A stretch of 64,000 bases of DNA from contig CM055958.1 in the NCBI GenBank assembly GCA_029490685.1, forward strand, positions 33,730,919 through 33,794,918, written 5' to 3'. Every line of letters begins with the position of its first letter. Positions within the stretch are counted from its first letter, which is position 1. The stretch is from Schizonepeta tenuifolia. Its lineage: Eukaryota; Streptophyta; Magnoliopsida; Lamiales; Lamiaceae. Positions 1-10,804 of this stretch are shown piece after piece. Below the pieces are notes generated by a model. That model saw only the letters and a program-made list of their open reading frames with translations. It was not told the DNA's origin and did not search any database. The translations under genes and the position numbers were made by a program.

Positions 1-213
1 CTGACGATTTTTCGATCTGAGTTTTCGAACGAAAATTCTATCGGACGCGACAATCCTAATACAGTAGTCGTTCAACCGACTTCTGGAATTTATTTTCAGA
101 AACGGATTTCACCTTTAGTTTTAGAATTGAAAATCCTTAACTTAGGCGTGCAAAGCCTTAATTAATAATTAAATTTTTATTTCTCGTCGAAAGAAAATAT
201 CTGGGGTATTACA
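1..213 (-). mobile_element. Ty3/gypsy LTR, terminal part (cut by window start)
   Basis: The sequence ends in the family terminus GGGGTATTACA at 213 and contains the TTAGGCGTGCAAAGCC block found near the same end of every gypsy LTR in the window. It most resembles the solo LTR starting at 38055, read in reverse complement. The LTR abuts the 3' flank of the mariner transposase remnant, so it appears inserted in that transposon. The 5 bp after it are CTGTA, but the matching target duplication would lie outside the window. Whether it is solo or part of a full element cannot be decided. Confidence 0.85.
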
Positions 214-361
214 CTGTAATTCATAAGTCAAACAAAACGACCATCTTTCCATTGCAGCTTCATAGTTTAGTTTACAATCCAAACAATTCAAAAAACAAAA
301 AATATCACATTGTTTGTCCCTGTAAACCAACTCAAAACACCTGCAATTCCCTTCCATTCAT

Positions 362-3300
362 TCAGTCTTCTACCCCCACAAGCTCTAATGCCTCTATTGA
401 TTCATCTAGGTTGTAGAATTTGTCTTCTCCAATTCCATGCTCCTTCAGATAGTCTAAGTTGTCACAGCCCGACTTCCCGAAGGACGGCAAAGTTGGGGTG
501 CGACTAGGGATTGGAATAAAGAAACGGGAAAGAAAGGGAAAACTACTGAATAAACGATATTTGTAACATAAACTACTATGAATTTGACTTCATTGAATAA
601 AAAGGGAGTCGATCACAGAAGATTGCTCGACAAAGTTTGATCAGTGAAAGCTAGGTTTAAAGTGTAAACAACTTAAACCGAAAGGATTTACATAATAAGG
701 GAACCGACTTTACTTAGCAAAAGAAAGAGTAAATCACGGAGGATCACTCGACATAGCTACTCTAAAAAGGGACTAAGTTCAAAGGATGAAACTTAGTTCT
801 AAGTTATACTTTAACTGAAACTAGTTTACAGAATTGGCAGCGGAAAAACGTAGAAAATGATATCACATATCGAATGTGAAATCGAGGCTCAATTAATCTT
901 TATTTCCTTAATTACGACCTTTACTCAACCTCCTCCGCCTTCGTCACTCAACCTGCACATTCAAAGAAAACAAACATGCAGGGTTAAGTACAAAAGTACT
1001 TAGTGGGCACAATGCCGAAAACAACTCACAAGAGTTTTTATTATAAATTAATCATGCATATTTTCATAAACACTTGTATAAAACTTTTACTGACATATAT
1101 ACATTTAATTTCTGAATGACACACTGTGGGTTTTAAACTCACATCCGATCGTCTGGAAAGCACCTGAGGGCTAACTCAGAAACTGTCCCTCTGGATAGCA
1201 CCTGTGGGCTATCTCAGAATCTGATCGTTTAGTTGGAATTATCTGGACAACAGCCTGAGGGCTATCTTAGAATCTAATACTCTGGTTAGCACCTGAGGGC
1301 TAACGCACAGAGACATAATAGAATTCACATAAACAATTCATTAAAGCACTGATAGAACTTTAATACTCACTTATTAAAACAATACGTAATCACTTTCGAG
1401 CAACGCTCGCATATAAATACTTTAATACTCATTTATTAAAGCAAAACGTAAACACCTTTGAGCAACGCTCGCATATAAATACGGCAGTAATTGATACACT
1501 TTCGAAAAGCCCACCTCGTTCGTTTACAGAACTATTACTCGTGCTTCCGTCTCTGATCTTCCACCCTGTCTTCTAACCTCAACGTCCTCCTTCTTTGAAC
1601 GTAAATAATAAAACAACGATAAGTTGTTGAGTCGATAGAAGAAAATGGAAATCGAAACTGAAATCGAATTAATCTTTTAAGTTCTTAAGCTTTAGGCATT
1701 TGCACGCTTAACTAGATTCTTTTAGTTAATCTAGAATGAGACTCAAACACTTTTCATTTGAAACTCGTCCGGGTTATTACTCGACACTGGGGTCAGTCAT
1801 TAATGATAGTCGATAGCTTATATCGACTTAAAGGATCATAAGAGATTAGGTTGAAAAGAATTCAACTTAAGAAAACGAGTTTTGGAAATTCACTGTACAG
1901 GTCAGTAACCATCACGCAGAACAGGGGATTTCGAAACAGGGGACGTGCCCTGTACCAAAAGAAAGCCACGGATGTCTAGTTTACTCTCCAATTCGAGGAT
2001 CTCGATTTCTTTAAGCGAGGTAGGAGTTATGACAGTTTCCATAAAAGGTCGCAGAACTGCCCGAGATTAACCCTAATGCTCGTAACTCGACGCACGGCTT
2101 CCTAGGTTCGACTAATGCTTTACCACTTTTATTTTCACGAATTTTACAACTTAAGGCAGTCAATACGTATAAACAAACGTGATGAACTCCTTTTCATTTC
2201 TCAACTAACAACTCGACGTTTAAAAACTTGTCTTATAACCAACCATGTACTAAACCAAAACCATTTTATTTCTATATCAATCCTCAACTTTAAAATCATA
2301 ATTCACAACTTAATAACCTCATTCACTACTATATTAATGTATGTCATCACCAATTTCATCAACTACTACTTACTTAAAACTCCAAATCTTCACATACTTG
2401 ATCTATTTCGTCAATTATCGATTTAAATCTTCACAATTAAACACCAATTGATTAATTACCAAGCTATGGCATCATCTAACACTTCCACCATCATATATTG
2501 AATTCCCAATCTCAAACCCTAACCCCTATTTCGATTTCTACATTAATTTTAGGGGAATCGATTTCTTCTTTGCATTAATCATCAATTAAACCAATCCTAA
2601 GCTTAATCATCCAATTAATTAAGCTTTAAACATCCTACTATTATAACCCCTAATTTTCGGTCAAACCCTAAACATGGGGGTTCTTGCTTTTCTCTTCAAT
2701 TCATCCATAGAAATCAATTTCTATCCATCTAATTACATGAATTAATCGAAGAACAACATCCTACTTTATCCTCAAATTTTCGGTCATAATAAAATTAGAG
2801 GAATGAAAATTCTAAATGGATAGAATGATAGAGGAGGTGATTACCTTGATGAATATGTGATTGGATTTGAACTTTGATGGATGATGAATGATTTAGGATG
2901 AAGAACCTTGAAGAACTTGATGCTTTTCCATGGAGAAATGAAGAAGAAAGAGAGAATTGAGAGAGAGAGAGGGCTGCTGGCTGTATTGGAGGAGAGAGGG
3001 GGAGATGATGAGGTGTTTTTGATGACTAAGTAGAAGAACTATCCAAGAAGGGTGAGTCACACCCCTAGGTGGTGGTTGGATAGGATTTTAATCGAAAATA
3101 TCCCGTTTACGGGCCTAATACGACGTAATAAAAATCGAGAAATAAATTCTTAGTCGGTCACATTTCCGGCGAAAACTAATTCGACCATTAGTTCCGGAAT
3201 ATTTTACTTATTCGGAAAGGACGGTTCGTTTTCCAAAATCTGAGAAAAAGTCGGGACGTCACAATCCAAAATTCGTCCGGAAAATCACAAAAATTAACTT

Positions 3301-4162
3301 TCTCGGGTGAACTCGTCTCGAAGAAAAAGTGAATGTAAATTCTGACGGAATTCGATTCCGAGTTTCCGGGCGAAAAACTTAACTGACGCGAAAAAACCGT
3401 AATACAGTAGTCGTTCGTCCGATTTCTGGAAATTATTTTTGGAAACGGATTTCATCGTTAGTCTTAAAATTGAAAATCGGGAGCTAAGGCGTGCAAAGCC
3501 ATAATTATTAATAACTTTAAATTTTTAACGCAGAAGAAATTTTCCGGGGTATTACATAAGTTGTCTCTGACAAGCTCTAAATCAACTTCAATAGAATCTG
3601 GTAACACCCCTTCCTTAATCCTGTTGTCCTTTCCCATATGAGGCTATGTGTAGTCATTGCTGCCTTTCACCTTCATGATTTCTTGATAGCACATCTGTAG
3701 TTGGAGGAAAATCTTGTTTATCTTCCAGGGTGGGTAATTCTGATAGGCTTCCTTGACATTTTGCAGCAACTCATTCACAGTTGATGCAGGTTTACAGCAT
3801 AACATATTTTGTGGGGTGAGAAATGGCTTTACAGCATTGGTGTGTCCCTTCAACTTCTCATTTTTGAACTAGAGATGACATTGGCTTTTACTTACATCTA
3901 ACTATTCTGCCATAATCCTAAATGATGTCCTCTGGAGAACTGACAGGTTTTTAATCTTCTCTTCATCAAATGGCTTCCATTTTTTTTTTTCACTAACCCA
4001 ATCTTCTTGCTTCTGAGGTTTATAGGAATGCCCTGAAGTTGCTGCGCACCTGCCTTGGACCAAATCTTTCATATAGTCTTCAAGCAGCAATGGAACTCCT
4101 CTGCAGCTGCTTTCTTTGCTCCCCAATGCAATTTTCCATTGCTGCTGCATTAGAGAAGTCAC
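362..4162 (-). pseudogene. Mariner-like transposase remnant, catalytic core deleted, split by a solo LTR
   Basis: Read on the minus strand from 4162, the frame covers an N-terminal region with QKQEDWVSEKKKWKPFDEEK and LSVLQRTSFRIMAE, like the second DNA-binding motif of plant mariner transposases. A TAG follows at about 3902. The frame resumes with LKGHTNAVKPFLTPQN, the usual end of the N-terminal domain. It then passes directly to ASTVNELLQNVKEAYQNYP and INKIFLQLQMCYQEIMKV, which is typical C-terminal sequence. So the DDD catalytic segment is missing. There is another stop at 3644. After the solo LTR and its duplicated TAAGT, the frame continues at 459 with LKEHGIGEDKF and ends at a TGA at 362-364. 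Transposition activity is excluded for this copy. It would bind and cut transposon ends if whole; here it is only a fossil. Confidence 0.7.
460..3556 (-). mobile_element. Solo Ty3/gypsy LTR with target duplication TAAGT
   Basis: This 3097-bp unit starts TGTCACAGCCC and ends GGGGTATTACA. It is flanked by direct repeats TAAGT at 455-459 and 3557-3561. No internal retrotransposon region accompanies it, so it is a solo LTR left by LTR-LTR recombination. It splits the C-terminal coding part of the mariner transposase, whose frame continues across it once one copy of the duplication is ignored. Orientation follows the neighbouring coding elements, where the minus strand is sense. Like the other LTRs it carries a CAAG/GTAA splice-donor-like site (about 2841-2848, minus strand). 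Confidence 0.92.
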
Positions 4163-5497
4163 TAGGCAATGGAGTTTTGCTGGTCTGATGTCAACTTTGT
4201 ATTTGTTCTTGCCTCTACCATTTATCTTGCTTTATGTAGTTCCTGGTTGTTGTGATGCATTAAATTCTGCAAAGAATGCTTGTATTTATTGAAGTTTAAG
4301 TGAGTTAGGTGAGGTTCAAATTTCCCTCCTTTGTTTTGGATCACATCAATGTACTTTTAGAATTGTTTATTCTATGAAATTTATGTTTTGACTCCAATTC
4401 CATTGTGTTTTGCCTCCAATTTTTTTACTTCTGCTTTCATTCCTTGCATTCAATTCAATTAATTCCAAAAAACTGTTTTTATTTCTTATTTGTGTTTATT
4501 TTTGCATATTTAACCATTCTGAAAATTACAAGTGAGAATGCATACACAAATAAAAATAGGAATGTTGCACGAACTACCACAAGCAAAATCGAAAAAAAAA
4601 ATTAATAACATTGAAAAAAATTGAAAAAAAATTAATAAAGCGATTAAGAATTAAATAGACAATGTTGAATGATGTCCCTTCAACTTCTCATTTTTGAACC
4701 AGAGATGACATTGACTTTTACTAACATCTAATTGTTCTGCCATAATCCTGAATGATGTCCTTTGGAGAACTGACAAGTTTTTAATCTTCTCTTCATCAAA
4801 TGGCTTCCATTTTTTTTTTCACTTACCCAATCTTCTTGCTTCTGAGGTTTATAGGAATGCCCTAAAGTTGTTGCGCACTTGCCTTGGACCAAATCTTCCA
4901 TATAGTCTTCAAGCAGCAATGAAACTCCTCTGCAGCTGCTTTCTTTGCTCCCCAATGCAATTTTCCATTGTTGCTGCATTGGAGAAGCCACTAGGCAATG
5001 GAGTTTTGCTGGTCTGATGTCAACTCTGTGTATTTGTTCTTGCCTCTATCATTTATCTTGTTTTATGTAGTTCCTGATTGTTGTGATGCATTGAATTCTG
5101 CAAAGAATGCTTGTATTTATTGAAGTTTAAGTGAGTTAGGTGAGGTTCAAATTTCCCTCCTTTGTTTTGGATCACATCAATGTACTTTTAGAATTGTTTA
5201 TTCTATGAAATTTATGTTTTGGCTCCAATTCCATTGTGTTTTGCCTCCAATTTTTTTACTTCTGCTTTCATTCCTTGCATTCAATTCAATTAATTCCAAA
5301 AAACTGTTTTTATTTCTTATTTGTGTTTATTTTTGCATATTTAATCATTTTGAAAATTACAAGTGAGAATGCATACACAAATAAAAATAGGAATGTTGCA
5401 CTGACTACCACCAGCAAAATCGAAAAAAAATTAATAACATTGAAAAAAATTGAAAAAAAAATTAATAAAGCGATTAAGAATTAAATAGACAATGTTG
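3843..5497. repeat. Tandem duplication of about 830 bp inside the mariner-like element
   Basis: The segments 3843-4667 and 4673-5497 are near-identical direct copies offset by 830 bp. Both run from the block TGTCCCTTCAACTTCTC to AATAGACAATGTTG. The duplicated unit carries the N-terminal transposase coding region and its upstream flank. The copies differ by scattered substitutions and by one base in a T run (about 3970 versus 4810), which shifts the reading frame in the right copy. Confidence 0.9.
4672..4991 (-). pseudogene. Second copy of mariner transposase N-terminal region
   Basis: This is the duplicated counterpart of 3902-4162. It reads MASPMQQQWKIALGSKESSC from 4991 and keeps the QKQEDWVSEKK segment. 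One fewer T in a homopolymer then shifts the frame, so the next residues no longer match. Downstream, in the correct frame, this copy has CAA where the left copy has the TAG after IMAE, so the two copies carry different lesions. No independent function is likely. Confidence 0.65.
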
Positions 5498-5679
5498 CAA
5501 CCATGAAAAAAAAAATCGATACATTGGTTAATAAATCAAAACAATATACACACAAACCCTTGCCTTTAAGTCTTACTTTACTTAATGACAAATTAACAAA
5601 ACCAATTGCACTCATTACCACTACCCCTCAAAGTCACTTTTCTTCCACCAACTACACTTTATCAGCTTTTCTTAAAAGT

Positions 5680-5723
5680 CGTGCCAGCACCCAAATGGGT
5701 ACACTAAATTTGGACAGAGGGAG
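5680..5723 (-). repeat. Terminal inverted repeat of the mariner-like element
   Basis: Read from 5723 leftward on the minus strand the end is CTCCCTCTGTCCAAATTTAG, followed by a region rich in matches to plant mariner/Stowaway-type ends. It is bounded by a TA dinucleotide at 5724-5725, the expected target site. The partner repeat is not in view. Confidence 0.65.
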
Positions 5724-5829
5724 TACTATTTTTCTTCATCTATCACATATTACTATCAAATAATTTTATTAATTTTTATTAATATAATTTTCCATCGACA
5801 TAAAACTTGGGGTGTGCCACATAGGATTT

Positions 5830-6246
5830 CATAAATTACACACTTATAAATTAAAATCGTGGTCAATGGGCTGATTCCGACCCAGAACCGTGCCAGTAGA
5901 CAGACCGCTTTCCAACCTACCTCAACTCGAAAAAAAATTCATTTTATGCATTTTCTCCATGTATTTTCTTAATATCTAGAATCGTCATACATTAATAATT
6001 TTTTACGTTATTTGTAGTTGAGTTTTCATCTTTGCATATTCTATAATCGTAATTAGTGAATATTGCTATACGGTTAAGGACGAGAATGAATAATACAATT
6101 TATTTATTTTTTATTAAATTTTGGGTCTATATAAATTGTAAACGAGTATCATAAATTACACACTTATAAACCTTGGTTGTGGTCAACGGGTTGGTTCCCA
6201 CCCGAAATATTGGCGGTAAACGAGCCAATTCTCAACCGACGGGTAT
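5830..6246. repeat. Two imperfect copies of a GC-richer block in AT-rich DNA
   Basis: The blocks at about 5830-5930 and 6151-6246 both begin ATAAATTACACACTTATAAA and continue into a GC-richer segment with GGTCAAYGGG and CGACCC/CCACCC motifs. A third, more diverged copy is at 21244-21328, on the far side of the chromovirus. Removing that insertion, the copies lie about 270-320 bp apart, so they were one tandem-like series before the insertion. They may be internal repeats of the Helitron whose 3' end is at 21725. Confidence 0.6.
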
Positions 6247-6252
6247 TGCTAT

Positions 6253-9200
6253 TGTCACAGCCCCAAATCCCGAGGGACGACAGAAGCCGGGGTGCGACTG
6301 GGGTTGGATTAAAGAAGCGGGGAAGAAGGGGGCTAACTGACTAAACATACATGAAAGGCATCAATAAACCATGAACAAGACTTGAATATAAAAGAAAGAG
6401 TTAATCGCTACGGATTACTTGACAAAAGTACACAGTAGAAATTAAGTTCATATTTACAGACTTAACTACAGTGTATTGTTCAAAAGATACATCTTAAAAG
6501 ATTCAGAGTTCTGCAGCGGAAGAGTTCTAACTAAAGCATCTTATCTTTCAACTCAACATCAACCGTCGCCGCTCACCGTCGCTTCAACCTTGCACATTTA
6601 GAAGACAATGCAGGGCTAAGTACGAAAGTACTTAGTGAGCACGATGCCGAAAACATAATCATGAGTATAGATAAATATGGCATTTCATAATTGTAGCACA
6701 TCGGGATTTTATTTAAAAGAGGCCCGTGTCTACTAAATATTTTCTGACTTATTTTCACAATTTACTCGGCCGAGTATTTTAAGGTATGCTATGTTTCAAT
6801 CTTGACCAATTCTCATTCACCGTGGCTGGTACCCCTCAACAGGATATCACATACACCACAGGTTACAAAGTGCACTAACTCTGGAAAGCACTTAGCAGCT
6901 AACTCAGAGCCGATCGTTAGTTAACCTAGTTAGATTAACTCTAAATCTGGAAAACACGAATGTTGACTCAGATAGGTACAAGAGAACTCACATAAAACAT
7001 AAAATAGTTCATGCCATAATATCACTTTGAAAACACAGATATCAAAGCGATAAAGAAAGATTTTCCGAGCATTGCACGTTTTATTTTGTATATAAAAGCC
7101 CACCTCGATATACAGAACTAAAAGCAAAAGCTTCCAACTTCGGATCTTTCGTCCTTTCTTTACAGTTGGCTTCCTCCTTCATCGTAAAACAAAAACACTT
7201 AAAAACGGGTCGTAAAGGATAATCGATCAAAGAATCGAAATAAGTTTTAGTCGTTTCATTCTTTAGGCAATTGCACGCTTACTAGATTAATTTTACTTAA
7301 ATGGGAACGAGACTCGTTCAAATCCCGTTTCGAACTCGAAAGGTCTCATACTCGACTCTTAGGTCAGTAGAGAAGGTATTCGATAGCTCGATACGACTTA
7401 AAAGATCATAAGGAACTAAGTTGGAAAGAATCAACTTAGGAGAATTACATTTTAGATCATTAAAAGACTTATGAAATTTCTCGCTTACTACTTCTTTATT
7501 TAAACGGATAAGAGATGTGATCTCGACTGGTTTTCATAACTCAAGGTCCTGTACTTGACTCTAGGGTCAGTAGGAAGATATTCGATAGCTATTACGGCTT
7601 AAACGATCGAAAGAAACTAAGTTGCGAACAAAACAACTTAGAAGAATTGAAACTGAAATTTCACTGCGCAATCCAGTAACTCTGGGGACTACCCAGAACA
7701 GAGGATTTGGAAACATGGGATGAGCCCTGTACCATTTGAAAGTTTGGGATGTCTAGTTTACACTCCAATTTACGGATCGCAAATCCGATAAACGAGCTAA
7801 AAGTTATTACAGTTTCCGGCGAGGGTTGCAAAACTGCCGCGAAAACCCTAGTTGCTCGATGGATTCGACGTATAACGTCTTAGGTTCGTTCTAAGCTGTC
7901 GAATTCGATTTCTTTAGAAACTGGACCCTCAAGGCAGTCATGACGTACTCCTGTACGTGACGAACTCCTTCTCAAAACTCGATCAATAGCACGACGTTAT
8001 AAACGTCGGCTTTCAACTAACAATTACTAAACCAACAAATTCAAAACGCGTTCTAGTTCTCGACTATAACTAGCTCATATAATAATAGCTCGAAAGCTTA
8101 TGACATTGACTACAAAGTTGTTCTCAAGCTCGTCATAGACAATATTATCAAATTATAATTCTCATTCGACTTCTCGGTTATTAGTTACGACTAATTGTTC
8201 GTCTCTTACACGATTTTCAAAGTTGTCGGATTTCGTTCAAATTTTACGACATTAATCTACATCTAACGAGAATCACTTCTATGCATGCAATCAATTCATA
8301 CCATCACTATATTTCAACTTATAACGTGTTCTTCGTCTCTTACATTACATACAATATTTTTAGAAAAATCTAAATAAATTCCTATTATCAATTTACATCA
8401 ATTACAACATAATTCCATCATCAATTCATCAATTAAACTCAACACATGAAAACCCCTAATTACTCAATAATTTTCGGTATATATATATATCTTAAACGGG
8501 TGATTTTCTTCTCCAATTAACATCATTTATCCACTAATCATCCTATTATATCATCAATTGAATAATTGCAAAACCAATTTCATCTAACATGCATAAATCC
8601 CCAATTTCAATACTCAAACCCTAATCGAATTTCACAAAAACATGGGGCTTTCGATTCCTCTTTGTTCTAATCACTAATTAAACATCTCTTAAGCATGAAT
8701 CTATCATTAATTTAAGAGATCCAAAATCCTACTAATTAACCTAAAATTTTCAGTAATAAAGAAGTATTAGGGTTCTTGATTTTTGTTCAATTTTAAACCC
8801 TAATTAACCTATCTAACATATCCAATTTCATTAATCCAAGATCAATTCATCAAAAACAACACTCTAATTTTCGATCCAAGGAAGAAAATGAAAAGAAGAA
8901 GAAGGTGGATGGATAGAAGTATAGAGGAGAGAATTACCTTGAGAATTAATGAAGAAAGTAGTAGGTTTGGATGGATGAATCAATACTTGTGTGTTTCTTC
9001 TTGGTGTTCTTGAAGCTCTCTTCAATGGAGGATGAAAGATGAAGATGAGAGAAGGAGGATTGGGGGCTGCCGATTTTGTGGTGATGGGAGGGAAGGAAAT
9101 GAATTTAAATTGTTAACTTAGGTTATAAGATGAAAGGTGTAAAGTAGGAATAGTATACCCTTAGGTGTCACCTTTAAAACTATATAAAACATAAAAAATG

Positions 9201-9701
9201 AAAATATCCCCTAAGAGAGGTGATGATGTCGGTTGGGGTGAGGGAAAAGAAAGAAATACGCGCTTTTCCGGCGTGATCCGACGTTACGGAAAACGTTCGA
9301 CGAATAACGTCGCTCGGCACAAAATCGTCGCGATCCGATTCGACCTAAAATTTTAACGTACAAAACTTAATTGGAAAATAAATTTACAAAATTTATTTTG
9401 ACAAAAACTCGGGACGACACAGTCCGAGTTTCATCCGGAAAAACATAAAAACGAACTTTCTCGGGCGAGTTCGTATCGCAATTTCGTGAATGTAAAAATC
9501 AGACGGTTTTCCGTTCTGAAAAACTTTTCGTACGCGCTAACGCTAAATACAGTAGTCGTCTAACTGACTTCCGTAATTTATTTTCGGAAACGGATTCGAC
9601 CGTTAGTCTTAGAATTCAAAATCGTAAACTTAGGCGTGCAAAGCCATTTATTTAATTAACTTTAAGATTTTAGGGTCGTAAGGAATTTACGGGGCATTAC
9701 A
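6253..9701 (-). mobile_element. 3' LTR of the chromovirus
   Basis: This 3449-bp repeat begins TGTCACAGCCCC and ends GGGGCATTACA, with the target duplication GCTAT just outside. Its partner is 17615-21072. It lacks 12 bp present in the partner near 20880. The splice-donor-like CAAG/GTAA of the family is at about 8936-8942 on the minus strand and a TATATAAAAC block lies near 9181. Small ORFs inside it are not considered genes. Confidence 0.95.
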
Positions 9702-9716
9702 TCCTACCCCCCTTAC
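9702..9716 (-). other. Polypurine tract of the chromovirus
   Basis: On the minus strand GTAAGGGGGGTAGGA lies immediately upstream of the 3' LTR, the expected place for the primer of plus-strand DNA synthesis. Similar tracts (AAAGGGGTAGAA and a variant) sit at the same position in the second chromovirus at 26885-26896 and 44400-44411. Confidence 0.85.
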
Positions 9717-10312
9717 AAAAAAATTCGTCCCAAAATTTGCATACCTTCTGCAAAAAGATGAGGATATCGCTCCTTCATCTTCTCCTCGAGTTCCCACGTG
9801 GCTTCTTCTTGCCCGTGGTGGTTCCAAAGCACTTTCACAATTGGTATCGATTTGGTTCTTAATTCTTGGACTTTTCTATCCAAAATCGATATCGGCTTCT
9901 CTTCATAGCTTAGGTCAGATTCAAGAACTACGTCTTGATGACTAATGACGTGCTTAGGATCGTAAACATATTTTCTCAACTGAGACACGTGAAAAACGTT
10001 ATGAACGCTTCCTAGACTTGGCGGTAAGGCCAATCTATAAGCGACGGGTCCTATTCTCTCGAGGATTTCATAAGGTCCTATAAACCTGGGTCTTAGCTTA
10101 CCCTTAACTCCGAACCTAAGGATTCTTTTGGTCGGGGATATCTTAAGAAAAACTTTATCTCCTATTTCAAACTCAAGATTGGTTCGACGATCGTCGGCAT
10201 AAGACTTCTGTCGGCTCTGGGCCTCTTTCATTCTATCTCGAATCTGTCGAACTATCTCCATCATCTCATTGATCGCATCTGGGCCTAGGTTCTTTCTCTC
10301 ACCTACTTCATC
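9713..10312 (-). pseudogene. Integrase C-terminus with chromodomain
   Basis: The open stretch from 10264 (183 residues) is separated from the integrase core by a TAG at 10313-10315 that replaces Trp. It contains ADDRRTNLEFEIGDKVFLK, the GPY/F-type segment FIGPYEILERIGPVAYRLAL and then a chromodomain: ILDRKVQELRTKSIPIVKVL followed by the W-N-H-H-G and EEATWELEEKM blocks, ending ERYPHLF. In chromoviruses this domain tethers the integrase to chromatin and steers insertion to heterochromatin. Conserved Trp residues (VLW, ATWE) are present. The full aromatic cage of HP1 is not obvious, which is usual for plant Tekay-type chromodomains. The frame is the same as the rest of pol. Confidence 0.9.
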
Positions 10313-10804
10313 CTAATAAAGTGGCGATCTACATTTCCTTCCATACAAAGCCTCAAACGGCGCCATTCCTATCGTGGCCTGATAGCTGTTGTTATAAGCG
10401 AATTTGACTAAGTGTAGAATTTCTTTCCAATTCGTGCCTCGGTCCAAAACTACTATCCTCAACATATCAACCAAAATCTGAATCGTTCTCTCTGACTGTC
10501 CATCTGTCTGTGGGTGAAATGTTGTATTGAAATTAAGCTCTGTTCCTAACTCTTTCTGCATCGTAATCCAAAATCTCGAGGTGAATTTGGCATCTCTATC
10601 TGATATTATAACCTTCGGTACTCCATGCAGACGTACAATCTCTCTGACATACAACTGAGCTAGTTTCTCTGATCCGTATGTAATCTTAATCGGTAAGAAG
10701 TGTGCTGACTTCGTAAGCCTATCTATTATCACCCAAATTGATGTGTTTCCTCTTCTCGACTTAGTTAGGCCTGTGACAAAATCCATAGCTATGCCTTCCC
10801 ATTT
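10313..10804 (-). pseudogene. Integrase catalytic core (DDE)
   Basis: The frame opens after a TAG at 10805-10807 that replaces the Trp of the family VPEWKWE motif and runs as MDFVTGLTKSRRGNTSIWVI to the TAG at 10313. The three catalytic acids can be seen: Asp in IIDRLTKSAHF, Asp in ISDRDAKFTSRFW and Glu in HPQTDGQSERTIQ. This domain joins retrotransposon cDNA to host DNA. Both bounding stops are single-base transitions and the surrounding sequence is well conserved, so decay is recent. Confidence 0.9.

Larger units (their letters stand above)
214..5723 (-). mobile_element. Mariner-like DNA transposon, internally deleted and invaded by LTRs
   Basis: The right end reads, on the minus strand, TACTCCCTCTGTCC, matching the CTCCCTCCGTCC-type terminal inverted repeats of plant mariner-like elements and their TA target site (TA at 5724-5725). 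The internal minus-strand reading frames resemble the N-terminal helix-turn-helix region and the C-terminal end of plant mariner transposases. The central part, which would carry the DDD catalytic triad, is absent. A solo gypsy LTR (460-3556) interrupts the C-terminal coding region. The left terminal repeat is not visible because another LTR ends at 213. The assignment rests on recognised motifs, not an alignment. Confidence 0.72.

Noticed and set aside
2115..2426. 103-residue plus-strand ORF inside the first solo LTR
   Set aside because: Low-complexity, AT-rich translation with no motif, on the non-sense strand of the LTR and not kept in other LTRs.
4405..5484. Duplicated plus-strand ORFs with MFCLQFFYFCFHSLHSIQL
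   Set aside because: They are AT-rich, non-coding parts of the tandem duplication in the mariner-like element.
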